Shown here in pieces: positions 27,465 through 36,858 of a stretch of 64,000 nt of DNA (its first letter is position 1; each line of letters opens with the position of its first letter). Both the position numbers and the translations under genes were made by a program. Source of the stretch: Lactiplantibacillus garii (GTDB lineage Bacteria; Bacillota; Bacilli; Lactobacillales; Lactobacillaceae). The stretch lies in NCBI RefSeq assembly GCF_003885105.1, contig NZ_QWZQ01000001.1, forward strand, positions 1-64,000. The letters are read 5' to 3'. The notes under the pieces are model-generated. The model was given only the letters and a program-made list of their open reading frames with translations. It did not search any database and was not told the DNA's origin.

Positions 27465-28957
27465 GACGCATCAGCTCCTTGACGGTACGCGTGCCATAAC
27501 CGGTGGTTCAAGACGTCCGAAATAAACAGTAAAAAAATCAAATCAATGCTGACCGGTACCATGAATAGGTGTTTAGCAAGGTCCGCGTCACCGTCACCAA
27601 TGATTGAAATAACCGGTACAAAAATAAAAATAGTTAAGTAACCCGCAACTAAAAAGAAGCGGAGGATCCCTTCAAACTCGTGATTCTTTAAATCGTTGTA
27701 AAAGCCCACGGCGTAGGTCATCAACAGGGCCATCGCCAATAAGCAGTTAAACGCAAACTTTTGCGGGAAAAAGGCCCCCGCCACTTGACTATAAAGCGTG
27801 AAAAACGTGACCTGCTTACCCGGCGGTGCGCCGGAGGCCTTGGTGTAATCGCCCACCGCTTTAACCTGGGTGATCATGACGTCGGCTGCCGCTAGATCTA
27901 ATAAGCGTCCGAACTGTTTTAAGTGTGTCGCGTAGTACTTAACGACCCACGCGAACCCTAACTTAGTAAGCAAATTCTTTTTGACGTAGGGCCCCGAAGC
28001 CTGAATCGTGGCGAACTGTTTGGCGTAATAGTCTTGATTTTGCATTAAGGCGTACTGCTCATCAACGCCGCCCTCAGCCAGCGCTTTACTGGGATCGTCA
28101 GTCTGAGTTAACACCCCGTGCGAAAAGGTTTGGTAAGAGTTGATGTCCACGAATTCCTTACCAATCAGCTTATAGGTCAGGCCCCCCGTGATTAAAACTA
28201 CCGCCATGCCAACGAACAAGTACGGCCGCTGCGCTTTAAAGTTAGGGAGAAATAGTAGCCCCAGCGTGACCACCACAAAACTGAGGGCCAGCGGGGCGTT
28301 TTGGGATTTATTGGCAATTAACAACAGCGTGCTCACTAAGTATATTAAGATCAACGGCCAGCGTCGTTGGTAGCGTTGCCGTGCCAATAAAAGAATTGAC
28401 GAAAACGAATATAACGTCAGGCCCAACATTTGGGGCTCCGCAAAGAATGAGTTGAAATATAAGGTAAACGACGCGTCCCCAAATACCAAAACGACTAATC
28501 CGGCAATCACGTAGTTCCGGAACCGTTTAGCCGGGTACGTTAACGCGTCGGTCAACATGTAGATACCGCCTAAGTACAACCCGTAGTTAACGACACCCAT
28601 AAACCGAATATCAAAAACCGAACGACTGTAAAATAACTTGTTTAATCCAATGGCTAATTTGACGAAAAGGGGTTGTGACGAAAAGTTGACGGAGTGGTAC
28701 TCGTTAAAATATTTCATCAACCCAAACTTCTGGGTCACGTAACCGAAGTAGTTATAGTCCGTACCTAGTAATTTATAGATCCCGTTGCTGTACATCGCCC
28801 GGTAATAATCGCCGTTATCCGCTAACCCGTTAATTGGCGGCACAAAGATCAGGTAGCCTGCCAATCCCGCGCAAATTAAAACGGCTAACAACGGGGGCGG
28901 CATTAATTTTTGAAAAATTTGTCCGGCCCTTCGTAATCGCCGTTTCCAGATAATCAC
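27461..28957 (-). CDS. Polytopic membrane protein of the polysaccharide cluster (GT-C-like)
   Basis: A 498-residue protein with about ten to twelve hydrophobic segments. After the first helix comes PPINGLADNGDYYRAMYSNGIYKLL, an acidic extracytoplasmic loop like the NADNGDF-type motif of membrane hexose transferases (GT-C fold). A long loop lies between residues 265 and 350. It might transfer a sugar or phosphate group onto the polymer from a lipid-linked donor. I do not recognise it as a specific named protein. The start is GTG, and the stop overlaps the next ATG. Confidence 0.6.
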   Translation of the reverse strand: MIIWKRRLRRAGQIFQKLMPPPLLAVLICAGLAGYLIFVPPINGLADNGDYYRAMYSNGIYKLLGTDYNYFGYVTQKFGLMKYFNEYHSVNFSSQPLFVKLAIGLNKLFYSRSVFDIRFMGVVNYGLYLGGIYMLTDALTYPAKRFRNYVIAGLVVLVFGDASFTLYFNSFFAEPQMLGLTLYSFSSILLLARQRYQRRWPLILIYLVSTLLLIANKSQNAPLALSFVVVTLGLLFLPNFKAQRPYLFVGMAVVLITGGLTYKLIGKEFVDINSYQTFSHGVLTQTDDPSKALAEGGVDEQYALMQNQDYYAKQFATIQASGPYVKKNLLTKLGFAWVVKYYATHLKQFGRLLDLAAADVMITQVKAVGDYTKASGAPPGKQVTFFTLYSQVAGAFFPQKFAFNCLLAMALLMTYAVGFYNDLKNHEFEGILRFFLVAGYLTIFIFVPVISIIGDGDADLAKHLFMVPVSIDLIFLLFISDVLNHRLWHAYRQGADAS

Positions 28958-28970
28958 ATCAATGCCCCCA

Positions 28971-30098
28971 TCAATTTAACGCTGCGTTTAACGCCGTCAA
29001 GTTGTCATACGAATAAACCTGTTTGGTCTTGGCACTCCCAATACCACCATCAATCACCGAATCCGCCTGGTTAACTTGTAACCGCCAAACGTTTTGCATT
29101 GCTTGGTGATAATGTTGCCGATCACGGAGCGTCGCAAAGATTGCCGCCGCTAACGCGTAATTAGCCGCCGATTCGCCCTGAACACTGACCGTCCCCGTTG
29201 TGGTATAACCATTTTCTAAATTATGTTGTTGCAGGCGTTGCACCAACCACCGACGGCTAGTCGTCCTCAATTGCCCCACCTCTGCTAAATGCAGTAGCGT
29301 TTCTAACGCTTCGGAGGTGTTCAAGTCGTGGTCGCTGTACTGACTCGTCGTCCACTGATAGCTCACGGCGTATAGGGGGAAAACGTCGCCTAAGTAGCCC
29401 CCCTTAACGGCAATCAGCTGTTTACGGTAAGCCGCGCGGCCCTTGGCAGTTTCGCATTCAAAGTACTTTAACGTCCGTAGATCAAAGTACGCTAAGTTGC
29501 CCGTCGTCGGTGCTTTATGGGCTTGCATGTCGTAATAATTGACTAAGTGCCCATCTTTGATACTGGTATTAACTAACGTTTGGTACCGTAACGTGGCCTC
29601 CTTACGGTAATAAGCCGTATGGTGGGCTTGATCATAAGCTAACAGGGCCCGAATGATCCGCAGATCATCCAGCGTTGCGTTGACCCGGGACCGTTTGCGG
29701 GTACGCGGGTCGTACCGGTAACTAAACTGGCCGTGATCGTCAAACGTCTTTTTAGTTGCGGCGTAAAAGCTCCGAAAGGCCGCCCACTGGTGAGTCGTCG
29801 CGAGGTACTGTAACCACATCCCCGCTGATTCGCTGAGCATTTCGTGCCCCGTTGCGTTCGCCTGTGTCCGTTTCTCAGTGTCTAAGTAGTTGGTATATAA
29901 GCCCTGCTTAGTCAGTAAGCCCCGCCGAATAAATTTAACTAAGTGCCGCGTTTTTTGCTGGTCCGCCGACGTTGCGTACGTCGTGGTCGCGATAAAATCA
30001 CGTGGTGCCTTGGTTGGCGCTTTGACCTGGACCTGTTTTTGGCACCCCGCTAAAAAAAGCACCGGCAACAACCATAAAAGCCACCATTTCCGTTGCAT
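28971..30098 (-). CDS. Glycoside hydrolase family 8-like lipoprotein
   Basis: A 375-residue lipoprotein (lipobox LAGC, Cys19) with the fold signs of GH8: HEMLSESAGMWLQYLA near 85-97 holds the expected general acid Glu (about Glu90), and NATLDDLRIIRALLAYD near 140-156 holds an Asp of the active site. GH8 enzymes such as BcsZ trim beta-1,4 glucans and commonly accompany cellulose-type synthases. Start: the longest frame begins at GTG 30107, but AGGTGA places initiation at ATG 30098 (MQRKWWLLW). It starts only 13 nt after the NADH oxidase stop, so both are probably on one transcript. Confidence 0.75.
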   Translation of the reverse strand: MQRKWWLLWLLPVLFLAGCQKQVQVKAPTKAPRDFIATTTYATSADQQKTRHLVKFIRRGLLTKQGLYTNYLDTEKRTQANATGHEMLSESAGMWLQYLATTHQWAAFRSFYAATKKTFDDHGQFSYRYDPRTRKRSRVNATLDDLRIIRALLAYDQAHHTAYYRKEATLRYQTLVNTSIKDGHLVNYYDMQAHKAPTTGNLAYFDLRTLKYFECETAKGRAAYRKQLIAVKGGYLGDVFPLYAVSYQWTTSQYSDHDLNTSEALETLLHLAEVGQLRTTSRRWLVQRLQQHNLENGYTTTGTVSVQGESAANYALAAAIFATLRDRQHYHQAMQNVWRLQVNQADSVIDGGIGSAKTKQVYSYDNLTALNAALN

Positions 30099-30111
30099 GC
30101 TTATCACCTAA

Positions 30112-31524
30112 TTACTGTAAACTCTGATCATTTTGCTTGGCCCAGTCCCCGAAGGCCGTGATGCGGGTCTTGGTGTTACCGGCTTGCCGTTCCTGCTCAA
30201 TTGCCTGTTGGGCAACTAAATTTAAATAATTAAACGGGTCGTCAAAGTTCGGTGAAAAGAGCATGTCCACGAACGCCAAATCATCAATCGTGTTACCGTT
30301 TTGGATTGCGATTGAGACCGCGTTCGCCGACTGCGAAATCTCGTGTTTACTCCAGAACTGAGCCCCCAAGATTTTACGATTTTCGGGATTATAAATCAGT
30401 TCAATCGTCAACGCGGCCGTTGTCGGCATGTAAGCCGGACGCCAAGTCCCGTCAAACGTTACCCGTTTGGCCGGGATATGGTTATTCTTAGCCTCTTCAA
30501 GGGTCAACCCCGTCGTTGCCATCGTGTGGTTAAATAACTGCATGGCCGACGTTGCTTGGGTTCCCATGTACCGCTGGTGATTGCCAAAAACGTTCACGCC
30601 GGCAATCGCACCCTGACGAACCGCGTTCGTTGCCAACGGGGTGTAGGCCGAACGACCAGTCGGGTTAAAGTTGACCACGCAAGAATCACCGGCCGCGTAG
30701 ATGTCTGGATCAGACGTTTGAACGTAATCGTTGATCACAATAGCGCCGTGTTTGTCCGTCTTGACCTGACCGCGCAATAATTCTGTATTCGGAACAAACC
30801 CGGTCCCGACGATCGCCAAATCGGCCGTAAAGTCGCCCTGGTTCGTTTCAATGACCAATTCACCGTCTTCGTTACTAGTAAAGGCGCTGACCCGGTGATT
30901 CAACAGCACGTTGACACCATGATCTTTTAGCACGTCCACGACCCGCTCAGACATATCGTGACTGATGTAGTGGTTCAAGATTTGATCATGCGCTTGAAAC
31001 AGGGTGACTTCGTGCTCCGTATTAGCATAACTTTCCGACAGTTCGGTCCCAATGTACCCAGCCCCAATGATGGCGATGCGGCGGTTATCTTTAGCCGTCT
31101 TATAAATTTCCTGGGCCTGACTATAGGTTTTGCACAGGAGGACTTTCGACTCATCAATCCCAAAAATGGGCGGAACCGCCACGCTAGAACCGGTCGTCAT
31201 GATCAGCTTGTCGTACGTATCGTGAAAAACTTTCCCCGTTTGCATATCAACAACTTGCATACTCTTCTGCTTCGCATCAATGCTTAGGACGTTGTGTTTC
31301 GTCTTGACGGTGGCCCCTAACGCTTGCAGATCCGCTGGGGAAGAGTAAAACATGTCCTCCAACCGGTTGACCTTGCCGCCTAAGTACAAATAAATCCCAC
31401 AGGATAAAAATGAAATATTATCATCGCGTTCGTAAATCGTCACGTCCGCTTCAGGATGATCTTTCAGAATTTGAGCAGCCGCGGCCGTCCCCGCGTGCGT
31501 ACAACCTACAATAATAATTTTCAA
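30112..31524 (-). CDS. nox: NADH oxidase (Nox/CoA-disulfide reductase family)
   Basis: A 470-residue flavoprotein. It has N-terminal FAD-binding IIIVGCTHAGTAAA, redox-active Cys42 in SFLSCGIYLYLGG, the NAD-binding IAIIGAGYIGTELSESY near 150, and the second FAD motif DIYAAGDSC near 275. Single Cys42 and length fit water-forming NADH oxidases, which regenerate NAD+ and remove oxygen. The start is TTG with GGGGA upstream. A promoter with a Rex-like operator lies at 31569-31609. It is the first gene of the unit leading into the polysaccharide cluster, an unexpected partner. Confidence 0.9.
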   Translation of the reverse strand: MKIIIVGCTHAGTAAAAQILKDHPEADVTIYERDDNISFLSCGIYLYLGGKVNRLEDMFYSSPADLQALGATVKTKHNVLSIDAKQKSMQVVDMQTGKVFHDTYDKLIMTTGSSVAVPPIFGIDESKVLLCKTYSQAQEIYKTAKDNRRIAIIGAGYIGTELSESYANTEHEVTLFQAHDQILNHYISHDMSERVVDVLKDHGVNVLLNHRVSAFTSNEDGELVIETNQGDFTADLAIVGTGFVPNTELLRGQVKTDKHGAIVINDYVQTSDPDIYAAGDSCVVNFNPTGRSAYTPLATNAVRQGAIAGVNVFGNHQRYMGTQATSAMQLFNHTMATTGLTLEEAKNNHIPAKRVTFDGTWRPAYMPTTAALTIELIYNPENRKILGAQFWSKHEISQSANAVSIAIQNGNTIDDLAFVDMLFSPNFDDPFNYLNLVAQQAIEQERQAGNTKTRITAFGDWAKQNDQSLQ

Positions 31525-31568
31525 AATTCATTTCCCCAATCACGCTATATTTTAATTTGTATAAACTC

Positions 31569-31609
31569 ATTATAAACATTTTCCCGGGTTATTGATACCT
31601 TTGTCACAA
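31569..31609 (-). promoter_or_regulatory. nox promoter overlapped by a Rex-like operator
   Basis: TATAAT (31574-31569) and a weak -35 TATCAA (31597-31592) are spaced by 17 bp. The 18-bp sequence TTGATACCTTTGTCACAA at 31592-31609 matches the Rex consensus TTGTGA-N6-TCACAA in all six bases of one half-site and four of the other, and covers the -35. Rex would release it when NADH is high. Confidence 0.55.
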
Positions 31610-31680
31610 TTACGTCCCCCGTTCATTGTTAACGATTACCAAGTTTGAAGTTCATATCATTCCCCTCCCCCGTTTTTTGG

Positions 31681-31686
31681 TATACT
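31681..31686 (+). promoter_or_regulatory. Extended -10 of the EAL gene
   Basis: TGGTATACT is an extended -10 (TATACT at 31681-31686), 53 nt before the ATG; the -35 region is poor. The short palindrome GTGTATTAACAC lies in the 5' leader. Confidence 0.55.
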
Positions 31687-31739
31687 ATGGGCTTTGGGTG
31701 TATTAACACTTTCTAGTCATAATTAAAGGAGTTGGCCCT

Positions 31740-32420
31740 ATGTACCGCTATTTTATTCAGCCCCAATTAGATAAATTCAATAATTCATTGATTGGCTATG
31801 AAATGTTGATTCGCTACCGGGAAACGCCCCAAGACCGTTGGACGTTACCCGCTAGCTTTGAGAACATTCCCATCGACGTTCAGGTCAACCTGCTTAAAGC
31901 CACGGCGAGTGAACTGGCTTTAAAAATTGGTTCGGTCTCAATCAATTTTAACCGCAAGCAGTTTTTAAACGACTGCATTGCGAGCGCCGTCATCGACGCG
32001 CAAAAGAAGCTCTTCCCCGTTAAGGTGGTCGTGGAAGTCACCGAGGAAGCCGGTGAAGACCAGTATTCATTAGCGGCTATCGAACAGCAAATTGCTAAGT
32101 ACAAGGCTAACGGTCTGCAATTTAGCTTGGATGACGTTGGCACGGGGATCAACGTTTACGACCACATTCAACCGTTGCTCGATTCCGCTGAGGAAATCAA
32201 GTTCGCGATGCAAAACTTCCGGGCCGAGAAACGGGAAGCCGAAATTCCAAAAGAGTTGGCGTTTTGGTGGCAAGTGGCGCAGGAACACGACATGCGCTTA
32301 ATTCTCGAAGGCGTTGAAAATGAGCAGGAAGACCAAATGGCCGACGAACTCAACATTCCACTTCGCCAGGGCTACTATTACGGTAAACCGCACCTTTTTA
32401 AGCTCAACGCGGACCGTTAA
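31740..32420 (+). CDS. EAL-domain c-di-GMP phosphodiesterase (stand-alone)
   Basis: A 226-residue protein that is all EAL domain. Key residues are kept: Glu21 in GYEML (the EAL position), Asn69 in SINFN, Glu99 in VVVEVTE, Asp131-Asp132 in LDDVGTG, Lys154 in EIKFA, Glu190 in LEGVEN and Gln210 in QGYYYGKP. It should therefore hydrolyse c-di-GMP to pGpG in the cytoplasm. It diverges from nox and the polysaccharide cluster, where a degenerate GGDEF protein is encoded. No active cyclase is visible in this window. AAAGGAG precedes the ATG. Confidence 0.87.
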   Translation: MYRYFIQPQLDKFNNSLIGYEMLIRYRETPQDRWTLPASFENIPIDVQVNLLKATASELALKIGSVSINFNRKQFLNDCIASAVIDAQKKLFPVKVVVEVTEEAGEDQYSLAAIEQQIAKYKANGLQFSLDDVGTGINVYDHIQPLLDSAEEIKFAMQNFRAEKREAEIPKELAFWWQVAQEHDMRLILEGVENEQEDQMADELNIPLRQGYYYGKPHLFKLNADR

Positions 32421-32434
32421 GCACCACCATGCAA

Positions 32435-32480
32435 CGCAAAAAACGGTACCCGGAAAATAACCCGGGTACCGTTTTTTGCG
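32435..32480. terminator. Bidirectional terminator between EAL gene and galU
   Basis: A long stem (AAAAAACGGTACCCGG with CCGGGTACCGTTTTTT) serves both convergent genes. Confidence 0.9.
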
Positions 32481-32506
32481 TCCACCATTTATTGGCAGAG
32501 CACGTA

Positions 32507-33433
32507 TTACTTAGTATTCTTTTTAGTTGTTTTTGGAGCGGCCGCACTGCCATCTTCCTTGGCCAACTGTGCGCCTAAATCTTTGATGTAGGCCCGTAAA
32601 TCATCCTTAACATCGGGATGGGTCAACCCGTATTCAATGGTGGTCTTCAAGTAACCAAACTTGTAACCAACGTCGTGCCGGGTTCCCTTGAATTCGTGCG
32701 CAAACACCCGCTGCGTCTTGTTCAAGGTATCGATGGCGTCCGTTAATTGGATTTCATCGCCCTTACCAGGTTTTTGATGTTCCAGCACATCAAAAATTTC
32801 TGGTGTTAATAAGTACCGACCAATGATTGCTAAATCACTTGGTGCGTCTTCGGGACTTGGCTTTTCAACGAAGTTATTCACGTTGTATAAACCGGGTTCC
32901 TTTTCACTTTCAGGATTAATTACCCCGTACTTCGAAACGTCTTCGTGAGGAACCTTCATAACGGCCAACGTTGAAGCGTGGGTCTTATCATAGCTGTTCA
33001 TTAACTGCTTCGTTAACGGAACTTTATCTTCCATCAAGTCATCACCAAGCATAACAACGAATGGTTCGTCCCCAACGAAGGCCTTCGCTGTTAAAACGGC
33101 ATCCCCGAGGCCGCGTGGGTGTGATTGACGGATAAAGTACAAGTTGATGTCAGTCGTTTCTTGAACGAGTTTTAACATTTCTTCCTTGTGCTTAGCACGT
33201 AAGTTATCTTCGAGTTCGGGATTTGAATCGTAGTAATCTTCAATACTCCGCTTGCTCTTACCAGTTACAATAACAATATCTTCAATTCCGGATTTGCGTG
33301 CTTCGTCGACGATGAACTGAATCGTTGGCTTGTCGACGATTGGTAACATTTCCTTCGGCATTGCTTTCGTAGCTGGCAAGAAACGGGTTCCCAAACCAGC
33401 CGCAGGAATAACGGCTTTTCTAACTTTTGACAT
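32507..33433 (-). CDS. galU: UTP-glucose-1-phosphate uridylyltransferase
   Basis: A 308-residue nucleotidyltransferase making UDP-glucose from glucose 1-phosphate and UTP. The N-terminal signature [28 protein letters not shown] (residues 9-36) binds the nucleotide; [10 protein letters not shown] near 130 holds the metal Asp. The Ala/Lys-rich tail is not part of the fold. Last gene of hprK-lgt-gpsA-galU. UDP-glucose feeds wall teichoic acid, glycolipids and probably the nearby polysaccharide synthase. Confidence 0.96.
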   Translation of the reverse strand: MSKVRKAVIPAAGLGTRFLPATKAMPKEMLPIVDKPTIQFIVDEARKSGIEDIVIVTGKSKRSIEDYYDSNPELEDNLRAKHKEEMLKLVQETTDINLYFIRQSHPRGLGDAVLTAKAFVGDEPFVVMLGDDLMEDKVPLTKQLMNSYDKTHASTLAVMKVPHEDVSKYGVINPESEKEPGLYNVNNFVEKPSPEDAPSDLAIIGRYLLTPEIFDVLEHQKPGKGDEIQLTDAIDTLNKTQRVFAHEFKGTRHDVGYKFGYLKTTIEYGLTHPDVKDDLRAYIKDLGAQLAKEDGSAAAPKTTKKNTK

Positions 33434-33480
33434 GTGATAATCCTCCTAAAATAGTGAAATATTTACCTGAAAGACCTACT

Positions 33481-34497
33481 CTACTGGAGCTCAGGTTTCC
33501 CCTCGCGCCGCATTAATTGTGGAATGACCTGCTTAATGTCGGCACCATTATATAATACATCATAAATGGCTTCAGTAATCGGCATTTCAATATTTTGTTG
33601 CTGAGCTAATTCGTAAGCGGCCTTCGTAGACGGAATTCCTTCGATAACCATACCCATAGTATCGATAACCGTCTTCAAATCTTGACCAGCTCCTAGTTCG
33701 TTACCCGCGCGCCAATTCCGTGAGTGGACACTCGTCGCCGTAACGATCAAGTCGCCGACTCCGGACAAACCGATAAAGGTCAGTGGTTGGGCACCTAAGG
33801 CCACCCCTAAGCGACTAATTTCAGCGAGCCCCCGGGTCATTAAAGCGGCCTTAGCGTCATCACCGTAGCCTAAACCGTGCAACGCACCGGCACCTAGCGC
33901 AATGATGTTTTTCAAAGCGGCACCCAGTTCAACCCCGATAACGTCATTATTCGTGTAAATCCGGAAGTAGTCGTTCATGAATAACTGTTGAACAAACTTA
34001 GCCGCTTGTTCACTTTCACTAGCCGCGGTGATTAACGTAATATCCCGTTTTGCGACTTCTTCAGCGTGACTCGGCCCGGACAAGACCACGATGGCCTGGC
34101 GTAAATCGGCTGGAATTTCTTCGGCTAAGACTTGTGACAACCGTTTGTGGGTGTCCAGTTCCAGCCCCTTGCTGGCGTGGATAATAATTGGCTTTTGGTG
34201 GGTCTGTTCCAACACCGCGGCCACCTGTTGGGCCACGCTGCGAATGGCCTTAGTTGGGACTACGAACAGAATGGCAGCGACGCCGTCTAGGGCTGCTGCC
34301 AAATCAGTATACGCCGTGAGTGATTCTGAATAGTGAAAATCCGGAACGTAGTGTTGATTCGTATGGTGGTCGTTTAATTCCGCAACCTGTGCCGCGGAGT
34401 TTGACCATAGCCGTACGTCGTTTCCGTTTTCGTCCAATAAGTTTGCTAAGATACTGCCCCAAGAGCCCGCACCTAAAACCGCAATTTTTTCTGTCAT
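33481..34497 (-). CDS. gpsA: Glycerol-3-phosphate dehydrogenase, NAD(P)+
   Basis: A 338-residue enzyme reducing dihydroxyacetone phosphate to sn-glycerol 3-phosphate for phospholipids and teichoic acids. The Rossmann motif [13 protein letters not shown] is at residues 6-18, and the catalytic Lys lies in [17 protein letters not shown] near 190-206. The order hprK-lgt-gpsA-galU is conserved in lactobacilli. Spacing to lgt is 20 nt. Confidence 0.96.
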   Translation of the reverse strand: MTEKIAVLGAGSWGSILANLLDENGNDVRLWSNSAAQVAELNDHHTNQHYVPDFHYSESLTAYTDLAAALDGVAAILFVVPTKAIRSVAQQVAAVLEQTHQKPIIIHASKGLELDTHKRLSQVLAEEIPADLRQAIVVLSGPSHAEEVAKRDITLITAASESEQAAKFVQQLFMNDYFRIYTNNDVIGVELGAALKNIIALGAGALHGLGYGDDAKAALMTRGLAEISRLGVALGAQPLTFIGLSGVGDLIVTATSVHSRNWRAGNELGAGQDLKTVIDTMGMVIEGIPSTKAAYELAQQQNIEMPITEAIYDVLYNGADIKQVIPQLMRREGKPELQ

Positions 34498-34517
34498 TCG
34501 AATAACCCTCTAATCTA

Positions 34518-35363
34518 CTATTTTTCTGTAACGATTTTTTGCCCAGAACCGTCTAAGTACCAGCGGTTGTTGCTTAAATGACGTCGCCGCCAAATAATCA
34601 GACCAATACTACCAATAAACAGAACAACTGATAACGCTTGTGAAACCCGAATTACATTGAATAACATCAACGAATCCGTGCGCATACCTTCGGTGAAAAA
34701 CCGGCCAAACGAGTACCAAGCAACGTAGGTCAAGAATACTTCACCCTGCTTATACCAACCGGTGTGGTGCCGGGTCGCCATTAATACGACAAACCCCAAT
34801 AGGTCCCAAACGGATTCGTATAAGAAGGTCGGTTGCCGGTACGCGCCGTTAATGTTCATCTGCTGAATCAACCAGCCGGGTAGGTGTAAACTTTGCAAAA
34901 AGCTCAGGCTGGTTACCCGGCCAAAGGCTTCCTGGTTCATAAAGTTCCCCCACCGACCAATCCCTTGGCCCATGATCACGGTCGGTGCCGCGACGTCTAA
35001 CATTAGCCAAACCGGGACGAACCGGGACCGACAGAATAAGACGACCACGATACCGGCCCCAATGAGGCCCCCGTAAATGGCAATTCCGCCGTCCCAAATA
35101 CGAATAATTTCGCCGGGATTTTGACTGTAGTACGACCACTGAAACGCAACGTAGTAAAGTCGTGCGGCAATCAAGGTAAATGGTAAGGCCCACAAAATCA
35201 TGTCATAAATATCGTCGGGACGGATCCCGCGTTTTTGACCTTCACGTACTGCTAACGCAACCGCAATCACTACGGCACTCGCAATAATTACCCCATACCA
35301 GTGAACTTCAATGGGCCCCAATCTTAAAGCAATTGGGTTGAGCGCCCCTAAAACGGTTTTCAC
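34518..35363 (-). CDS. lgt: Prolipoprotein diacylglyceryl transferase
   Basis: A 281-residue enzyme with about seven membrane helices that attaches diacylglycerol to the lipobox Cys of prelipoproteins. The family signature [13 protein letters not shown] is near 136-148, and the phosphatidylglycerol-binding block [11 protein letters not shown] is near 21. Substrates in this window include the OppA-like protein, the GH8-like protein and the second PstS. Second gene of the hprK operon, 15 nt after hprK. Confidence 0.96.
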   Translation of the reverse strand: MKTVLGALNPIALRLGPIEVHWYGVIIASAVVIAVALAVREGQKRGIRPDDIYDMILWALPFTLIAARLYYVAFQWSYYSQNPGEIIRIWDGGIAIYGGLIGAGIVVVLFCRSRFVPVWLMLDVAAPTVIMGQGIGRWGNFMNQEAFGRVTSLSFLQSLHLPGWLIQQMNINGAYRQPTFLYESVWDLLGFVVLMATRHHTGWYKQGEVFLTYVAWYSFGRFFTEGMRTDSLMLFNVIRVSQALSVVLFIGSIGLIIWRRRHLSNNRWYLDGSGQKIVTEK

Positions 35364-35378
35364 GCTATTGCCATCTCC

Positions 35379-36329
35379 TTATTGCTTGTGAGAATCGTGC
35401 GCGGAATTTTCTTTGATCAGTGAGTTTAAGTTATCGTCAAAGACTTTAGTGGCATCGTAGCCCATACTCTCGGCCCGGAAGTTCATCGCAGCCGCTTCAA
35501 TAATAATGGCTAAGTTCCGCCCAGTCTTAACCGGAATGGAAATTTCGGGAACTTCCACGTCAAAGAATTTCCGGGACTGTTCTCCATTCCCTAGTCTATC
35601 AAATTGCTTATCGGGCGTCCAATTCTCTAAGTGAACAATTAAGTCGATGTCGGTGTCCTGCCGAACCGCGCCGGCTCCAAACAGGTTCATCACGTCAATG
35701 ATACCGATTCCCCGAATTTCTAATAAGTGGTTCAAGATCTTCGGCGCTTCCCCAACTAAGGTTTGTTCGTCTTGTTGATAAACGTCGACCCGGTCATCAG
35801 CAATCAAGCGGTGCCCCCGTTTAACCAGTTCCAGCGCCGTTTCACTCTTACCCACACCGGAGTCCCCGGTAATCAGGACCCCCAAGCCGTAAATATCAAC
35901 TAAAACACCGTGAACCGACTGGCGTTCCGCCAGTTTACCTTCCAAGTAGTTCGTCATGTTACTTAAAATCCGTGACGACGTCATCTTAGTACCAAGAATC
36001 GGTACCCCGTTTTCTTTCCCCGCCTGTACCAGTTCATTAGGAACCGGTAGGCCGGTCGAAATGACGAACGCCGGCGTCGTTAATTGACACATCTTACGAA
36101 AAATCATTAGCCGCTCATCGTGACTCATGTTTTTCGAATAAGCGGTTTCAGTTTTACCTAATAATTGAACCCGTTCGCGCGGGTAGTAATTGAAGTAGCC
36201 GGTTAACGCCAGACCCGGCCGTGAAATATCACTAGTGGTAATGTCCTTATCAGCCAATAATTCGGCTCCGTGATAGACGTCTAAGCGCGTATTCTTCACC
36301 AAATCAGCAACGGTTACACTTCCTGCCAA
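35379..36329 (-). CDS. hprK: HPr kinase/phosphorylase
   Basis: A 316-residue bifunctional enzyme that phosphorylates HPr at Ser46 and removes the phosphate, setting CcpA-dependent catabolite control. The P-loop GDSGVGKS is at 155-162 with the conserved His140 before it, and the HprK signature LEIRGIGIIDVMNLFG is near 203-218. The start is TTG with AGGAGGG. First gene of hprK-lgt-gpsA-galU, insulated from upstream genes by a terminator at 36362-36410. Confidence 0.97.
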   Translation of the reverse strand: MAGSVTVADLVKNTRLDVYHGAELLADKDITTSDISRPGLALTGYFNYYPRERVQLLGKTETAYSKNMSHDERLMIFRKMCQLTTPAFVISTGLPVPNELVQAGKENGVPILGTKMTSSRILSNMTNYLEGKLAERQSVHGVLVDIYGLGVLITGDSGVGKSETALELVKRGHRLIADDRVDVYQQDEQTLVGEAPKILNHLLEIRGIGIIDVMNLFGAGAVRQDTDIDLIVHLENWTPDKQFDRLGNGEQSRKFFDVEVPEISIPVKTGRNLAIIIEAAAMNFRAESMGYDATKVFDDNLNSLIKENSAHDSHKQ

Positions 36330-36361
36330 GTTAATCCCTCCTAAGTCATCGTTCAGTCATT

Positions 36362-36410
36362 AAAAAAAGTGCGGTCGGCATTGTCCAGTAATGCTATTGC
36401 ACTACTTTTT
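36362..36410 (-). terminator. Terminator between the phage-holin-like gene and hprK
   Basis: Outer stem AGTGC/GCACT and inner CATT/AATG, followed by seven T on the minus strand. Confidence 0.7.
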
Positions 36411-36477
36411 CAAGCCTCCACACTTTTGACTGAAAACGGATCATTCCTATCTTCTAATCTTAGCACTTTAAAGCGCT

Positions 36478-36843
36478 TTAATCACCATTGACTCCACTGT
36501 TCGCGAAAAAATTCGAGACGATCACGTTAGCGAGTGACATCAAAATTGAAACTAACACGGCCATCCCGAAACTCGAGAAACCAAAGTTAGCCTTGCCAAC
36601 CACGTACGACGTCATCTGTAACATGAACCCGTTAATTACAATACTAAACAACCCCAACGTAATCAGGGTAATTGGCAGTGACAGCAACACGAGTACTGGC
36701 TTGACCGCCGCGTTTAGTATGGCCAGTACGAAACTAGCCAACAGGGCGATCCAAACGTTAGCCACGTGAAAGCTCGACTGGAAAAATCCCGCGATGGCGA
36801 TAAATAAGACCGTATTAATTAAAATTCGTTTCCAAAAACCCAC
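36478..36843 (-). CDS. Four-helix membrane protein (PF04020 / phage holin family 4-like)
   Basis: A 121-residue protein with four hydrophobic helices (ILINTVLFIAIAGFF, WIALLASFVLAILNA, PITLITLGLFSIVINGFML, GMAVLVSILMSLANVI). The stretch NAAVKPVLVLLSLPITLITLGLFSIVINGFML is characteristic of the PF04020 family (YvlD in Bacillus). YvlD lies in the yvlABCD operon with the PspC-like YvlC, part of a LiaRS/sigma W envelope-stress response in Bacillus; here too it follows a PspC gene. Function is not established. Confidence 0.8.
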   Translation of the reverse strand: MGFWKRILINTVLFIAIAGFFQSSFHVANVWIALLASFVLAILNAAVKPVLVLLSLPITLITLGLFSIVINGFMLQMTSYVVGKANFGFSSFGMAVLVSILMSLANVIVSNFFANSGVNGD

Positions 36844-36858
36844 TTTACTATCACTCCA

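Noticed and set aside
36468-36481. Perfect 14-bp palindrome TTAAAGCGCTTTAA as a CcpA cre site
   Set aside because: It lacks the outer TG and CA bases, and it covers the stop codon of the PF04020 gene, upstream of a terminator; a regulatory role for hprK is not supported.
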